The translations under genes were made by a program, and so were the position numbers. The notes below the pieces were generated by a model, which was not told the origin of the DNA, searched no databases, and saw nothing but the letters and a program-made list of their open reading frames with translations. Shown here one piece after another: positions 9,216 through 17,444 of a stretch of DNA of 61,554 bases (position 1 is its first letter; every line of letters starts with the position of its first letter). Origin of the DNA: Egibacteraceae bacterium (GTDB taxonomy: Bacteria; Actinomycetota; Nitriliruptoria; Euzebyales; Egibacteraceae); NCBI GenBank assembly GCA_030446745.1, contig JAUJMS010000017.1, positions 1 to 61,554 of the forward strand. The letters run 5' to 3'.

Positions 9216-9631
9216 GCTGCCAGCAGGTCCAGGCTCAGCTGCCTGATCCATGCGGTGTCCAGCAGTTGCGGCAGCGCGGCCATCTGCTCACGGGCGAACA
9301 GGCCGGGCTCGCGCTCGTACAGCGGCTCACAGACGCCGATCGCCTTGGCACGGGCGACCACACCCGCCTGGCTGAGATCCATCACGTCGACCTCGCGCAG
9401 GTTCAACAGGCCGATGAGGTCGGTGATGAGTTGAATCAGGTTCCCGCCTGCGCGACCAGCAAACAGCACGGCGATGTCGAGGTCGCGAGGGGGCCGAACC
9501 GGCTCGCGGTCCATCGCACTGCCGAAGACCACCAGCAGGTCGACGCCGTGGTCCGCGCAGAACGCGTCGAGCTCTCCGGACGCGGCGAGGTCACGGAGCC
9601 GGTCGAGCGCTATGCGTGGTGCCGCGGCCAT
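9212..9631 (-). CDS. MNT-type nucleotidyltransferase antitoxin
   Basis: A 139-residue minimal nucleotidyltransferase. The catalytic signature is present: GSAMDREP followed by DLDIAVLF (GS, then DxD after 11 residues), near residues 46-65. MNT proteins of this kind AMPylate and neutralise HepT toxins. The ATG at 9631 begins MAAAPRIALDRL; the open frame continues upstream but into sequence overlapping the next gene's promoter. It is coupled by ATGA to the HepT-like gene and divergent from the ECF sigma gene. Confidence 0.88.
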   Translation of the reverse strand: MAAAPRIALDRLRDLAASGELDAFCADHGVDLLVVFGSAMDREPVRPPRDLDIAVLFAGRAGGNLIQLITDLIGLLNLREVDVMDLSQAGVVARAKAIGVCEPLYEREPGLFAREQMAALPQLLDTAWIRQLSLDLLAA

Positions 9632-9673
9632 ACCTGCGACTGTACGCGCGCAACCTGGGGGAACGCCCGAGCG

Positions 9674-9700
9674 TGAACCGTTCGGCGTTCGGGCTGCGAC
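9674..9700 (+). promoter_or_regulatory. Possible ECF-type promoter for the sigma/ABC operon
   Basis: TGAACC at 9674-9679 and CGAC at 9697-9700, separated by 17 bases, resemble the GAAC / CGTC-like elements used by ECF sigma factors. The predicted transcript start falls at about the GTG at 9710, so the mRNA could be leaderless and the sigma factor could drive its own operon. This is a pattern match by eye only. Confidence 0.35.
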
Positions 9701-9709
9701 AGTCAGGAT

Positions 9710-10248
9710 GTGACGACCCCATCCGACGATCCCCGCACCGACGCCGAGCTCCTTTACGCCGTCGCTGACGGGGACCGTACGGCGCTGCGGGTGCTCCATG
9801 CGCGTCATGCGCCGTGGTTGACCGTGCGGTTGGGCCGCCGCTGCGCGGACCCGGACGCCGTGGACGAAGCGGTGCAGGACACGTTCGTGGCGGTGTGGCG
9901 GTCGGCGGACCGGTGGCGAGGGGTGGCGAGGTGGCGGCGTGGATCTGGGGCATCGCCATCCGTCGGCTCATCGACCGGTTGCGGCGCTCCTCCGCACGGC
10001 ACGCACCGCTGACGGAGGACCGGGGCGTTGCGCCGTCGGCTGAGGAGCAGGTGCTGCTCGGCGTGGAGTACGGCGACCTCGCCGGTGCCCTTCGGCGCCT
10101 GTCGCCGGAGCTGCGCGCCGTCGTGCAGGCCACGGTGCTGGACGGGTTGACGACGCGCGAGGCCGCCCGGCTGCTGGATGTGCCGCGCGGAACGGTGAAG
10201 ACGCGGATGATGCGCGCGCGCGCGCAGCTGCGACAGGAGCTCGCATGA
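9710..10248 (+). CDS. ECF RNA polymerase sigma factor (one frame break)
   Basis: A small sigma-70 family factor of about 180 residues. Region 2 (VDEAVQDTFVAVWRSADRWRG) is in one frame. Sequence from VAAWIWGIAIRRLIDRLRR through region 4 (LSPELRAVVQATVLDGLTTREAARLLDVPRGTVKTRM) is in the next. The break lies in the G run near 9920-9930; one extra G would restore RWRGGGEVAAW. Both halves are well conserved, so a base-call error is more likely than decay. The stop overlaps the anti-sigma start (ATGA). It probably controls the ABC operon that follows. Confidence 0.82.
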
Positions 10249-11091
10249 GTTCCCACCACCGCTGGCCGGTGACCGGCTGGCACGTCGACGAGGGCTGCTC
10301 GCGCGGTACGTCGCCGGCGACACGGATCAGGCGCTGGCCGCGTCGATGGAGGCCCACCTCCTCGCCTGTTCGCAGTGCCGCGCCACGGTCGCGACCTTCG
10401 TCGACGCGGAGCGGCTCGAGGCGGGGTGGCAGGCGGTCGTCGCGGTCGTCGATGCGCCCGCCCGCGGACCGGTGGAGTCGCTGCTCGTCCGCCTCGGCGT
10501 CGCAGACCACAGCGCCAGGCTGCTCGCCGCGACACCGTCGCTGCGGCTGTCGTGGCTGGCGGCGGTCACCGTGGCGCTGGGGTTCTCGGTGCTCGCCGCG
10601 CACGTCGGCGGCAACAGTCCGCTGCTGTTCCTCGTCGTCGCGCCGCTGCTGCCACTGGCGGGGGTCGCCGCCGCCTACGGGCCGAACGTCGATCCCACCT
10701 ACGAGATCGGGTTGGCCTCGCCGGTGCGCAGCGGCCGGCTGTTCCTGCTGCGCGCCGCCGCCGTGCTGACGGTGTCGGCGCTGCTCGCGACGGCTGCCGG
10801 ACTGGCGCTGCCGGGCCCGCGTGGCTGCGACAGGGGTGGCATGGCTGCTGCCCAGCCTGGGACTGACGATGGGCAGCCTGGCGCTCGCGACGACGTTCGA
10901 CCCCCTCCGCGCCGCCGTCGGGGTGGCGGTGGCCTGGGTCGCGCTCGTCACCGTCGCGGGGCAGGCGTCAGCGGACCCGGTCAGCCTGTTCGGCCCCATC
11001 GGCCAGCTGGTCGCCGCCCCTGACAGCGGCCCTCGCCGCCGTCGTGCTGGCCCGGCGCCGCGGATGCTTCGACCTCAGGAGGACCGCATGA
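10245..11091 (+). CDS. Membrane anti-sigma factor with zf-HC2 domain (three frame breaks)
   Basis: Pieced together, this encodes about 280 residues. An N-terminal zinc-finger anti-sigma motif runs from HVDEG through LLARYVAGDTDQALA to HLLACSQC (H-x3-C-x2-C). Four or more hydrophobic helices follow (LSWLAAVTVALGFSVLAAHV, LLFLVVAPLLPLAGVAAAYG and others) and a basic end FDLRRTA. Frame breaks fall near 10290, 10815 and 11010, each fixed by one base in a G/C-rich run. It should hold the upstream ECF factor at the membrane. Its stop at 11089-11091 overlaps the ATPase ATG. Confidence 0.72.
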
Positions 11092-11954
11092 CCGCCAGCC
11101 CGCCCGTACAGGTCGTGGATGTCCGCAAGACCTTCGGACGCACCAGGGCGCTGGCCGGCGTGTCGTTCGACGCGGGCCATGGCGTCACCGGGCTGCTGGG
11201 CCCCAACGGTGCAGGCAAGACCACGCTGCTGCGGCTGCTGGCCACCGTCCTGGCACCCGACGCCGGGCGGCTGCGCCTGCTCGGCGGCGACCCGGGCGAC
11301 AGTCGCCAGCGGGTCGCGATCCGCCGGCAGCTCGGCTACCTGCCACAGGAGCCGGGCTTTCACCGCAACTTCACCGCCTTCGAGTTCGTCGACTACGTCG
11401 CCATCCTCAAAGAGGAGACCGACCGGGCGGCACGGCACCGCGACGTGCGCCGCGTCTTGGCCGCCGTGGAGCTGGACGCGGTCGCCGGCCGCAAGATCCG
11501 CGCCCTGTCGGGGGGGATGCGCCGGCGGGTCGGGCTCGCGCAGGCGCTGCTCGGCGACCCGCGGCTGCTGCTGCTCGACGAGCCGACCGCCGGCCTGGAC
11601 CCCGAGCAGCGGCTGCGGTTCCGCGATCTCATTTCGCGGATGGGCGAGGACCGAGCCGTCGTGCTGTCCACCCACCAGACCGAGGACGTGGCCGCGTTGT
11701 GCTCCCACGTCGTGGTCATGGACCGCGGGGCGGTGCGCTTCGCCGGCACGCCGGCAGCCCTGACCGCGCTGGCGCGCGGCAAGGTCTGGCTGTCCGACGA
11801 GCGCCCGCCCGAGGCGCGGCTGTCGTGGCGCACCGGCGAGGGCCGCCACCGCAACATCGGCGACGCTCCCGCCGGCGCGACGCTGGTCGAGCCGACCCTG
11901 GAGGACGGCTACCTGCTCCTGCTCGGCGACCAGCTGCTGGAGGCCGCAGCGTGA
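11088..11954 (+). CDS. ABC transporter ATP-binding protein
   Basis: A 288-residue ATPase of the ABC-2 exporter type. Walker A is GPNGAGKTT, the signature LSGGM, Walker B LLLLDEPTAGLD, and the H-loop follows in VVLSTHQTED. AGGAGG stands five bases before the ATG, and the start overlaps the anti-sigma stop. A C-terminal stretch of about 70 residues beyond the nucleotide-binding domain is unassigned. It pairs with the large permease next door. Export of a peptide, antibiotic or envelope component under ECF control is plausible, but the cargo is unknown. Confidence 0.92.
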   Translation: MTASPPVQVVDVRKTFGRTRALAGVSFDAGHGVTGLLGPNGAGKTTLLRLLATVLAPDAGRLRLLGGDPGDSRQRVAIRRQLGYLPQEPGFHRNFTAFEFVDYVAILKEETDRAARHRDVRRVLAAVELDAVAGRKIRALSGGMRRRVGLAQALLGDPRLLLLDEPTAGLDPEQRLRFRDLISRMGEDRAVVLSTHQTEDVAALCSHVVVMDRGAVRFAGTPAALTALARGKVWLSDERPPEARLSWRTGEGRHRNIGDAPAGATLVEPTLEDGYLLLLGDQLLEAAA

Positions 11955-13669
11955 CCGCGACCGTGCAGGCCCCCGAGCGGCTGCCGACTCCAAAGCGTCG
12001 CCGGCCCGCCACCGCGTCCCTCGCCGCGGTCGAGGGCCGGCGGTTGCTGCGCCACCCGTTCGTGGTGGCGGGCGCATCGCTGACGGTGTTGCTGTTGCTG
12101 CAAGCCACCTGGGGGCAGGCGCCGGTCCTGCAGCGCGACGCGATCGCCACCGGCGCCGCGCTGTTCCCGCTGGCCGCCGCGACCCTGCTCGCTGTGAACC
12201 TGGCGGTCCTGCGCAGCCGCCGGCACGGCGCCGAGGAGCTGTACACCACGGTGCTCACCACCCCACGCCAGCGCACCGCGGCCCACCTGGCGTCGCTCGC
12301 CTGGCCGGTCGCGCTCGGTGGTGCGCTGGTCGCCGCCGACCTCGTCTACCTCATCGTCCTCGGCGCGGTCGGCGCGCCGAACCCGTTCGAGCTCGCGGCC
12401 GGCCCGGCGATCGTCGCGTTGGCCGGCGCCGTCGGTGTGCTGCTCGCCCGGGTCGTTCCCTCGACCGTCGCAGGGCCGCTGGCCCTCGTGGCGTTCGGTG
12501 GGATCTTTGTTCAGAACGGCGTGGGCTCCTACTCGCGCCCTCCGTCGGGGTGGGACTGGCTGCAGCCGTGGATCAGCCTCAACGCCGCAGCCGCCGAGCT
12601 GGCCGTCCGGCCGGCGGGTTGGCACGTCGCCTACCTCGCCGGGCTGGCCGCCGTCGCAGGGGCCGCCGCGCTGTTGCGCCACGGGCTGCACGCGAGCACG
12701 CTCCTCGCCGGCGGTCTGGCCGTCGCCGTCGCCGTGGGCGGCGCCGTCATGCAGGGTCAGGACGTCGACCACGCCGATCCGGCCGCCCTCGCCGCGTTCG
12801 CGGATGGGGCGTCGTCAACCCAGACCTGCGAGACGCGCGGCACCGTCACGTACTGCGCGTACCACGACTATCAGCCGTGGACCCACCGCTGGGACGCCGC
12901 GGTGCGTCCGGTGTTGCAACGGCTGCCCGACGAGGTGGCGTCCCAGCCGCTGCGGATCCGCCAACTCGTCGCCGGCCACGCCGGTCGCGCCGAATCGCCC
13001 GCGGTCGTCAGCGACGACGTGCACCCCACCGTCGCGTGGGGGCGGGCATCGGGGCTCGGAGACGCCCAGCTCGCGTTGACCACCGTGGTCGCCTCCCGGG
13101 CCGTCGGACTCCCAACCGCCGACCAACAGCGAGAACCGCCCGACGATATGCCCGGCGCCGACCCCGACTTCATCGAGTCCGGCCCGTGCGCTCCCCGTGA
13201 GGAGGCACGCGCCGTGGTGGCGCTGTGGCTCGCCGGACAGGCGACGCCCCAGACCGAGAGCAGCCTGCGCGCGATGGTCGGCGACACGCCGTACGGCATC
13301 GACACCGCCCGCACCGACGGCGCCGATGAGCCCGGGACCTACTTCCTGTTCGAGCTGTACCAGCTGGCGGGTGCAGTTGGCCGCTACACGGCGACCGCGC
13401 CCGGCGTGGAATGGCCCTGGCGCGAAGCGGCCTACGCGGTGCAGCTGCTCGACCGACCCGATGACCGCGTCGCCGCCGCATTGCACGCCGACTGGGACCA
13501 CCTCACCGACCCCTCGACGACGACCGACGAGCTCGCGGCGGCGCTGGACCTCGAGCGCGTGCCGACGCTGGCGGAGGCGCTCGTAGCCGCGGGGACACCA
13601 CCGGAGCGGGCCGAGGAGCTCACGCGAACGCCCAGCCTGCTCGATCGTGGCTTCCCGCCGTGCGCCTGA
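11951..13669 (+). CDS. ABC-2 type permease with large soluble C-terminal domain
   Basis: A 572-residue membrane protein starting at GTG 11951 (GTGA overlap with the ATPase stop). Residues about 30-265 hold six or more hydrophobic helices typical of ABC-2 exporters. After about residue 270 comes a soluble region of some 300 residues with cysteines (TCETRGTVTYCAYHDYQPW) and no recognised catalytic motif, probably outside the membrane or cell. This two-part design recurs in actinobacterial ABC operons but the soluble part is uncharacterised as far as I know. It works with the preceding ATPase. Confidence 0.82.
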   Translation: MTATVQAPERLPTPKRRRPATASLAAVEGRRLLRHPFVVAGASLTVLLLLQATWGQAPVLQRDAIATGAALFPLAAATLLAVNLAVLRSRRHGAEELYTTVLTTPRQRTAAHLASLAWPVALGGALVAADLVYLIVLGAVGAPNPFELAAGPAIVALAGAVGVLLARVVPSTVAGPLALVAFGGIFVQNGVGSYSRPPSGWDWLQPWISLNAAAAELAVRPAGWHVAYLAGLAAVAGAAALLRHGLHASTLLAGGLAVAVAVGGAVMQGQDVDHADPAALAAFADGASSTQTCETRGTVTYCAYHDYQPWTHRWDAAVRPVLQRLPDEVASQPLRIRQLVAGHAGRAESPAVVSDDVHPTVAWGRASGLGDAQLALTTVVASRAVGLPTADQQREPPDDMPGADPDFIESGPCAPREEARAVVALWLAGQATPQTESSLRAMVGDTPYGIDTARTDGADEPGTYFLFELYQLAGAVGRYTATAPGVEWPWREAAYAVQLLDRPDDRVAAALHADWDHLTDPSTTTDELAAALDLERVPTLAEALVAAGTPPERAEELTRTPSLLDRGFPPCA

Positions 13670-14322
13670 CGCGACTCGACCAGCTCGACCGTCTCGCCGG
13701 GCCGACCGCGCGCACCGTCGGGTGGTGGCAGCTGGGGCTCGGCGGCGCGGCCGGACTCGGCTTGCTCGAGCTGGTCGGCCGGCGCCCGCCCGGCGCTGAC
13801 GTCGAACAGCTCGTCGCCGGCCTGCGCTTCGCCATGCTCGCGGTCGCGCTCAGCGCAGCGTTCGTCCTCGACGACCCGACCGAGGAGACCGTCTGCGCGG
13901 TCGCGCTGCCGCTGGCGCTGCGCCGGGGGTTGCGCATCGCCGTGGTCCTGCCCGTGCTGGCCGGCGTGTGGATCGGCCTGATGGCCTACGCCCACGCCGA
14001 CCCGCACCCTGCCGAGCCCATACCCGTCGCCGCCCTCACGCTCGAATACGCCGCGCTGCTGGCCGCTCTGTTCGCCGTCGCGGCGCTGTCGTCGGGGGTG
14101 GCCGCCGGACCGGCGTTGCTGCTCGTCGTCGTGCTCGGGGCCTTCGTGGTGCCGCCGTGGGCGCGGCTGTACACGAGGCAAACCGACCCCGCGGCATGGG
14201 CTACCGCCCACCAACGCTGGGCAGTGCTGTTGGCGGTGGCGCTCGCCACGCTCGCCGCCGCCAACCGCGACCCCGGCCGGCCCAACGCAAGGACTCGGCT
14301 GGCACGGCGTGGGGCCCGTTAG
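13660..14322 (+). CDS. Membrane protein of the ABC operon, unknown function
   Basis: A 220-residue protein with about five hydrophobic helices (for example FAMLAVALSAAFVLDD, IAVVLPVLAGVWIGLMAYAH, GVAAGPALLLVVVLGAFVVPPW) and a basic tail. The GTG start at 13660 overlaps the permease end by 10 bases, so it belongs to the same transcript as the ECF sigma, anti-sigma and ABC genes. It resembles integral subunits that accompany ABC-2 exporters, but I recognise no family. Confidence 0.72.
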   Translation: MRLTRLDQLDRLAGPTARTVGWWQLGLGGAAGLGLLELVGRRPPGADVEQLVAGLRFAMLAVALSAAFVLDDPTEETVCAVALPLALRRGLRIAVVLPVLAGVWIGLMAYAHADPHPAEPIPVAALTLEYAALLAALFAVAALSSGVAAGPALLLVVVLGAFVVPPWARLYTRQTDPAAWATAHQRWAVLLAVALATLAAANRDPGRPNARTRLARRGAR

Positions 14323-14384
14323 CCGCGAGCCGAGTGGGGCGCAAGCGCCTGCTGCCGCTCGCGCACCCACCGGATCGCGCTGAG

Positions 14385-14729
14385 TCAACGGACGCCAGTG
14401 ACCGGCCCGCTCTCGGTCGGCAAGCCGGCTTCGACCCAGTCCTGCTTGCCGAGTTCGTAGTCGTAGACGTTGGTGTAGCCGAGCTCGACGAGGCGGCGGG
14501 CGGCGATGCCGGAGTTCTGGCAGGGCCCGCTGGCGCAGTACACGATGATCTCCGTGGCCTTGTCTGGCACCAGCTGCGCGGCGAGCTCGTCGACCTCGTC
14601 GTGCGGCATGTTCAGCGCCCCTGGCAGGTGCGCGTCCGCGTAGTACCTGGAGGGCAGGGCTTCGAGGACGACGACGTTGCGGGCGTCGATGCGCGCCTTG
14701 ACCTCGTCTCGGGTAATCGGTGTGACCAT
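14385..14729 (-). CDS. Rhodanese-domain protein
   Basis: A single-domain rhodanese of 114 residues, for sulfur transfer or sulfide/cyanide handling in the cytoplasm. The active-site loop is VYCASGPCQNSG with the catalytic Cys first in CASGPC. ATG 14729 (MVTPITRDEVKARID) has AGGAG ten bases upstream; an open frame upstream lacks family features. It is divergent from a MarR regulator, with an inverted repeat between them, so the two are probably a regulator-target pair. Confidence 0.87.
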   Translation of the reverse strand: MVTPITRDEVKARIDARNVVVLEALPSRYYADAHLPGALNMPHDEVDELAAQLVPDKATEIIVYCASGPCQNSGIAARRLVELGYTNVYDYELGKQDWVEAGLPTESGPVTGVR

Positions 14730-14796
14730 GGCAGCTGTCTCCTGTCGCGCGGGCACCGCCGGTGGATCGGCGGTAGCGGCCGGCTTGTGTGCGGCC

Positions 14797-14818
14797 GCAC
14801 ATATCGGCAACTATGTGC
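14797..14818. promoter_or_regulatory. Inverted repeat between rhodanese and MarR genes
   Basis: Seven-base arms GCACATA (14797-14803) and TATGTGC (14812-14818) are exact reverse complements separated by eight bases. They lie in the 123-base gap between the divergent rhodanese and MarR starts. The size and position fit a MarR dimer operator controlling one or both genes. A TACGCT hexamer at about 14840-14845 could serve as the -10 of a leaderless marR transcript. Confidence 0.5.
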
Positions 14819-14852
14819 GTGGGCACGTTATTCCGCGGCTACGCTTGTTCTT

Positions 14853-15305
14853 GTGACCGAGCGGAAACAGCGACCCGGGCTGGCCGCCTGGGCGGCGTTC
14901 GTAATGGCGCATGCCGCGGCCGTCCGACGCATCGAGCAAGACCTCGAGGCGGAGCGCGGGCTGCCCCTCGCCTGGTACGACGTGCTCCTGGAACTCAACG
15001 CCGCACCGGAGCGTCGGCTGCGCATGCAGGATCTCAGCGACCGCGTGGTGCTCAGCCGCAGCCGCGTCAGCCGCGTGGTCGACGCGATGGCCGCACACGG
15101 CCTGGTCGGCCGCGAGCCCGACCCGACCGACCGACGCGCGTCCTTCGCCGTCCTCACGGGCAGCGGACGACGCGCGCTGCGAGAGTCCGCCCCGGTCTAC
15201 CTGCGTGGCATCGACGAGCACTTCACCCGCCACCTCACCCGCGAGGAGATCCGCGTCGTCCAGCAAGCGATGGACAAGATCCGCACGGCGGGCAAGAACC
15301 CGTGA
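14853..15305 (+). CDS. MarR-family transcriptional regulator
   Basis: A 150-residue winged-helix repressor. The recognition part reads MQDLSDRVVLSRSRVSRVVD, and the wing carries GLVGREPDPTDRRASFAVLT, the classical MarR signature. The GTG at 14853 has no ribosome site and may be translated from a leaderless mRNA. It faces away from the rhodanese gene and probably regulates it in response to a small-molecule or redox signal. A helix with Cys is not obvious, so a thiol switch is not supported. Confidence 0.87.
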   Translation: MTERKQRPGLAAWAAFVMAHAAAVRRIEQDLEAERGLPLAWYDVLLELNAAPERRLRMQDLSDRVVLSRSRVSRVVDAMAAHGLVGREPDPTDRRASFAVLTGSGRRALRESAPVYLRGIDEHFTRHLTREEIRVVQQAMDKIRTAGKNP

Positions 15306-15346
15306 CGCCGGGCCGCTGTTAACGGCCACCCGCGGTGGATCGAGGC

Positions 15347-16138
15347 TCAGCGCAGCGGCTTGCGGTTCGTCGGCGGCTTCTCGTACACCGGCACGGAGCC
15401 CTCCTCGTCGAGGACACGGAAGCGCAGCACGGTGAACGCCTCCGCCAGCTCGACGCCGGCGGTAGCGCCGCGCTGGGCGGCGGTCTCACGTAGCCGCGCC
15501 TCGGGGTCCCAGCCCGCGAGCTGCGAGGCGTGGTGGCGCAGCGCGGTGAGCTTGCGTTCGAACGTCGCCGTGACGTCGACGAGGTCGGGCCCGTCGCCAA
15601 AGCTCATGAGCCACAGCTCCGCGACGTCCCACGGCTCCAGTCCCTCGTCGATCAGCGTCGTGTCCCACAGCCGCGTCGACGCGGCGGGGTTGATCGAGTG
15701 CAGCACCAGGTCACCGACCGCCCGGTGGTCCGGGTGGTTGATGTAGCCCCACGACGACCAGCGCAGCGCCGGGTTGAGCGTCACGACCGCCTCGGGACGG
15801 CGGCGGCGGATCTCGGTGGCGACCTTGCGCCGCGCCTCGATCGTGGGCTCCAAAAAGCCGTCGCGGTAGCCGAGGAAGGTCACGTCGTCGACGCCGAGCT
15901 CCTTGCACGCGGCGCGCTGCTCCTCGGCGCGGATCGCGACGAGCCGCTCCCGCGTCATCTCCGGGTCCGCGGAGCCCGACGCTCCGTCGGTGACGACGCA
16001 GTAGCTGACCTCGGTTCCCAGCTCGGTCCACCGGGCGATGGTCCCGCCGGCGCCGAACTCGGCGTCGTCGGGGTGCGCCACGACAACCAACGCCCGGCTG
16101 AACGGGCGCACGGGGTCCCACAGCGACTGGTCTGGCAC
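15347..16138 (-). CDS. PIG-L/LmbE-family zinc deacetylase
   Basis: A 263-residue de-N-acetylase-like enzyme. The zinc motif AHPDDAEFG lies near residues 21-29, and the second metal part HPDHRAVGDL near 136-145. The family includes MshB and Mca of mycothiol metabolism and GlcNAc deacetylases; this sequence lacks anything that singles out one substrate. GTG 16138 follows GAGGAG. It converges on marR. The C-terminal VPVYEKPPTNRKPLR tail is polar. Confidence 0.88.
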   Translation of the reverse strand: MPDQSLWDPVRPFSRALVVVAHPDDAEFGAGGTIARWTELGTEVSYCVVTDGASGSADPEMTRERLVAIRAEEQRAACKELGVDDVTFLGYRDGFLEPTIEARRKVATEIRRRRPEAVVTLNPALRWSSWGYINHPDHRAVGDLVLHSINPAASTRLWDTTLIDEGLEPWDVAELWLMSFGDGPDLVDVTATFERKLTALRHHASQLAGWDPEARLRETAAQRGATAGVELAEAFTVLRFRVLDEEGSVPVYEKPPTNRKPLR

Positions 16139-16274
16139 GGTTGCTCCTCGTCAGGGCGCGACGCGCCCAGGCTACGGCTGGTTCACCGCCGCGGCGGTGC
16201 CCACGCCGGGTGGATCAGAGGGCACTGGCTGCCCGTCGCGACCGCCGGCCGACTGGCACGGGACGGACGAGACT

Positions 16275-16570
16275 TCAGGCGGCGGCGCCGGCGGGCGGCA
16301 CGACCTTTCCGTTGGTGACCTGCCAGACGCCCAGTCGGCCGGCGCGCGGCCTCCTCCGTGTCGAAGTCGGCCCAGTCGCCCACTCCTGCGCGGCGGCCAC
16401 CGACGCGACGGCGTCCGGCAGGGACAGCAGGCGATCGGTGAGCACCATGCGGCGCAGCTGAGCTCGCGCCACTCCGGGTGCTCGTCGAGCGCGCGGAGAA
16501 AGTCGTCGGTACCGGCTGTCGAGCGCCACCGGGCTGCCAGCTCCCATCCTGCGCTGGACACAAGCGTAGG
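16275..16570 (-). pseudogene. Frame-broken remnant of a small helical protein
   Basis: On the minus strand TDDFLRALDEHPEWR in one frame continues as AQLRRMVLTDRLLSLPDAVA in another. The joined phrase resembles a DEHPEWRxxLRR-type helical region found in various bacterial hypothetical proteins. A later piece, GRLGVWQVTNGKVVPP, needs another shift. No complete reading frame exists, so this is a decayed or badly sequenced gene. The rest of the 471-base gap between the PIG-L gene and clpS shows nothing else I can support. Confidence 0.35.
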
Positions 16571-16609
16571 GAGTGGGCGCCCCGGGCGCCGTCCGTTATC
16601 GTGGCGGCC

Positions 16610-16903
16610 ATGGCGGCAAGCCCGACGATCGCGCCCGAGCGGGACGTCGACAGCGCCGACGCCGACGAGCGCGACCGGCCCTGGAACGTCATCGTGTGGA
16701 ACGACCCGGTGACCTTGATGTCCTACGTCGTGTTCGTGCTGCGCAAGCTGTTCGGCCACGACGAGGCGACCGCGACCCGGCTCATGCTGCAGGTCCACCA
16801 CGAGGGCAAGGCGCTCGTCGCGAGCGGCCCTCGCGAGAAGTCCGAGGCCGACGTCGCGCGGCTGCACGCCCACGGCCTGCAGGCCACGCTCGCGCGGGAC
16901 TGA
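16610..16903 (+). CDS. clpS: ATP-dependent Clp protease adaptor ClpS
   Basis: A 97-residue ClpS, the adaptor that binds N-degron substrates and hands them to ClpAP or ClpCP. The core signature is WNVIVWNDPVTLMSYVVFVL, where NDP and the following hydrophobics line the N-end residue pocket. HHEGKALVASGPREKSEADV, including the ClpA-contacting turn, follows. The N-terminus is a short acidic tail as usual. It is followed 19 bases later by a DUF2017 gene, the normal actinobacterial neighbour. Confidence 0.95.
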   Translation: MAASPTIAPERDVDSADADERDRPWNVIVWNDPVTLMSYVVFVLRKLFGHDEATATRLMLQVHHEGKALVASGPREKSEADVARLHAHGLQATLARD

Positions 16904-16922
16904 CGCCCTGAGCCCAAGGTTT

Positions 16923-17420
16923 GTGCCAGGCGTCCGGGCGCTGCCCGGCGGGGGCGTGCGGGTCCGTGTGTCGCTCTCCGAGCGCACCCTCCTGCGCACG
17001 CTCGCAGCCGAGCTCGAGCCCATCTTGGCCGGCAGCGAGGACGTGGCCGGCGCCGCTCAGCGGCTGTACCCGCGGGCGTACGAGGACGCCGACGCGGAGG
17101 CTGAGTACCGCGACCTCGTGGGCGATGACCTTGTCGGCGAGCACCTCGCGGCACTCGCGACGTTCCGCCGCACGCTCGAGGCGGGGGCGACCGGGCGGCT
17201 TGCCTGGACCAGCGATCTCGACGCCGACGAGACCGCCGCGTGGCTGACGACGGTCAACAACGGCCGGCTGGTGCTCGGCTGCGCCCTCGGCATCACCGAC
17301 GAGCGCGCGTGGGACGACGTCGGGGACATCCGCGACCCGAAGAACATGGCGCTGCACTACCTCGGCTGGCTGCAAGACGAGCTCGTCGCGGCGCTCGCGG
17401 CATCGCTGCCGTCGCCCTAG
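16923..17420 (+). CDS. DUF2017-family protein
   Basis: A 165-residue protein of the DUF2017 family, which in actinobacteria nearly always follows clpS. Typical parts include LYPRAYEDADAEAEYRDLVG and the C-terminal NNGRLVLGCALGI and HYLGWLQDELV. GTG 16923 has AAGG four bases before it. Function is not established; genomic coupling suggests a role around ClpS-dependent proteolysis. No membrane or export signals. Confidence 0.88.
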   Translation: MPGVRALPGGGVRVRVSLSERTLLRTLAAELEPILAGSEDVAGAAQRLYPRAYEDADAEAEYRDLVGDDLVGEHLAALATFRRTLEAGATGRLAWTSDLDADETAAWLTTVNNGRLVLGCALGITDERAWDDVGDIRDPKNMALHYLGWLQDELVAALAASLPSP

Positions 17421-17444
17421 CTACTGTCGAGTAACTTGGCGCGG

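Noticed and set aside
14338-14349. GGCGC-AA-GCGCC hairpin after the ABC operon
   Set aside because: A two-base loop and no T-run; such short GC palindromes are expected by chance here.
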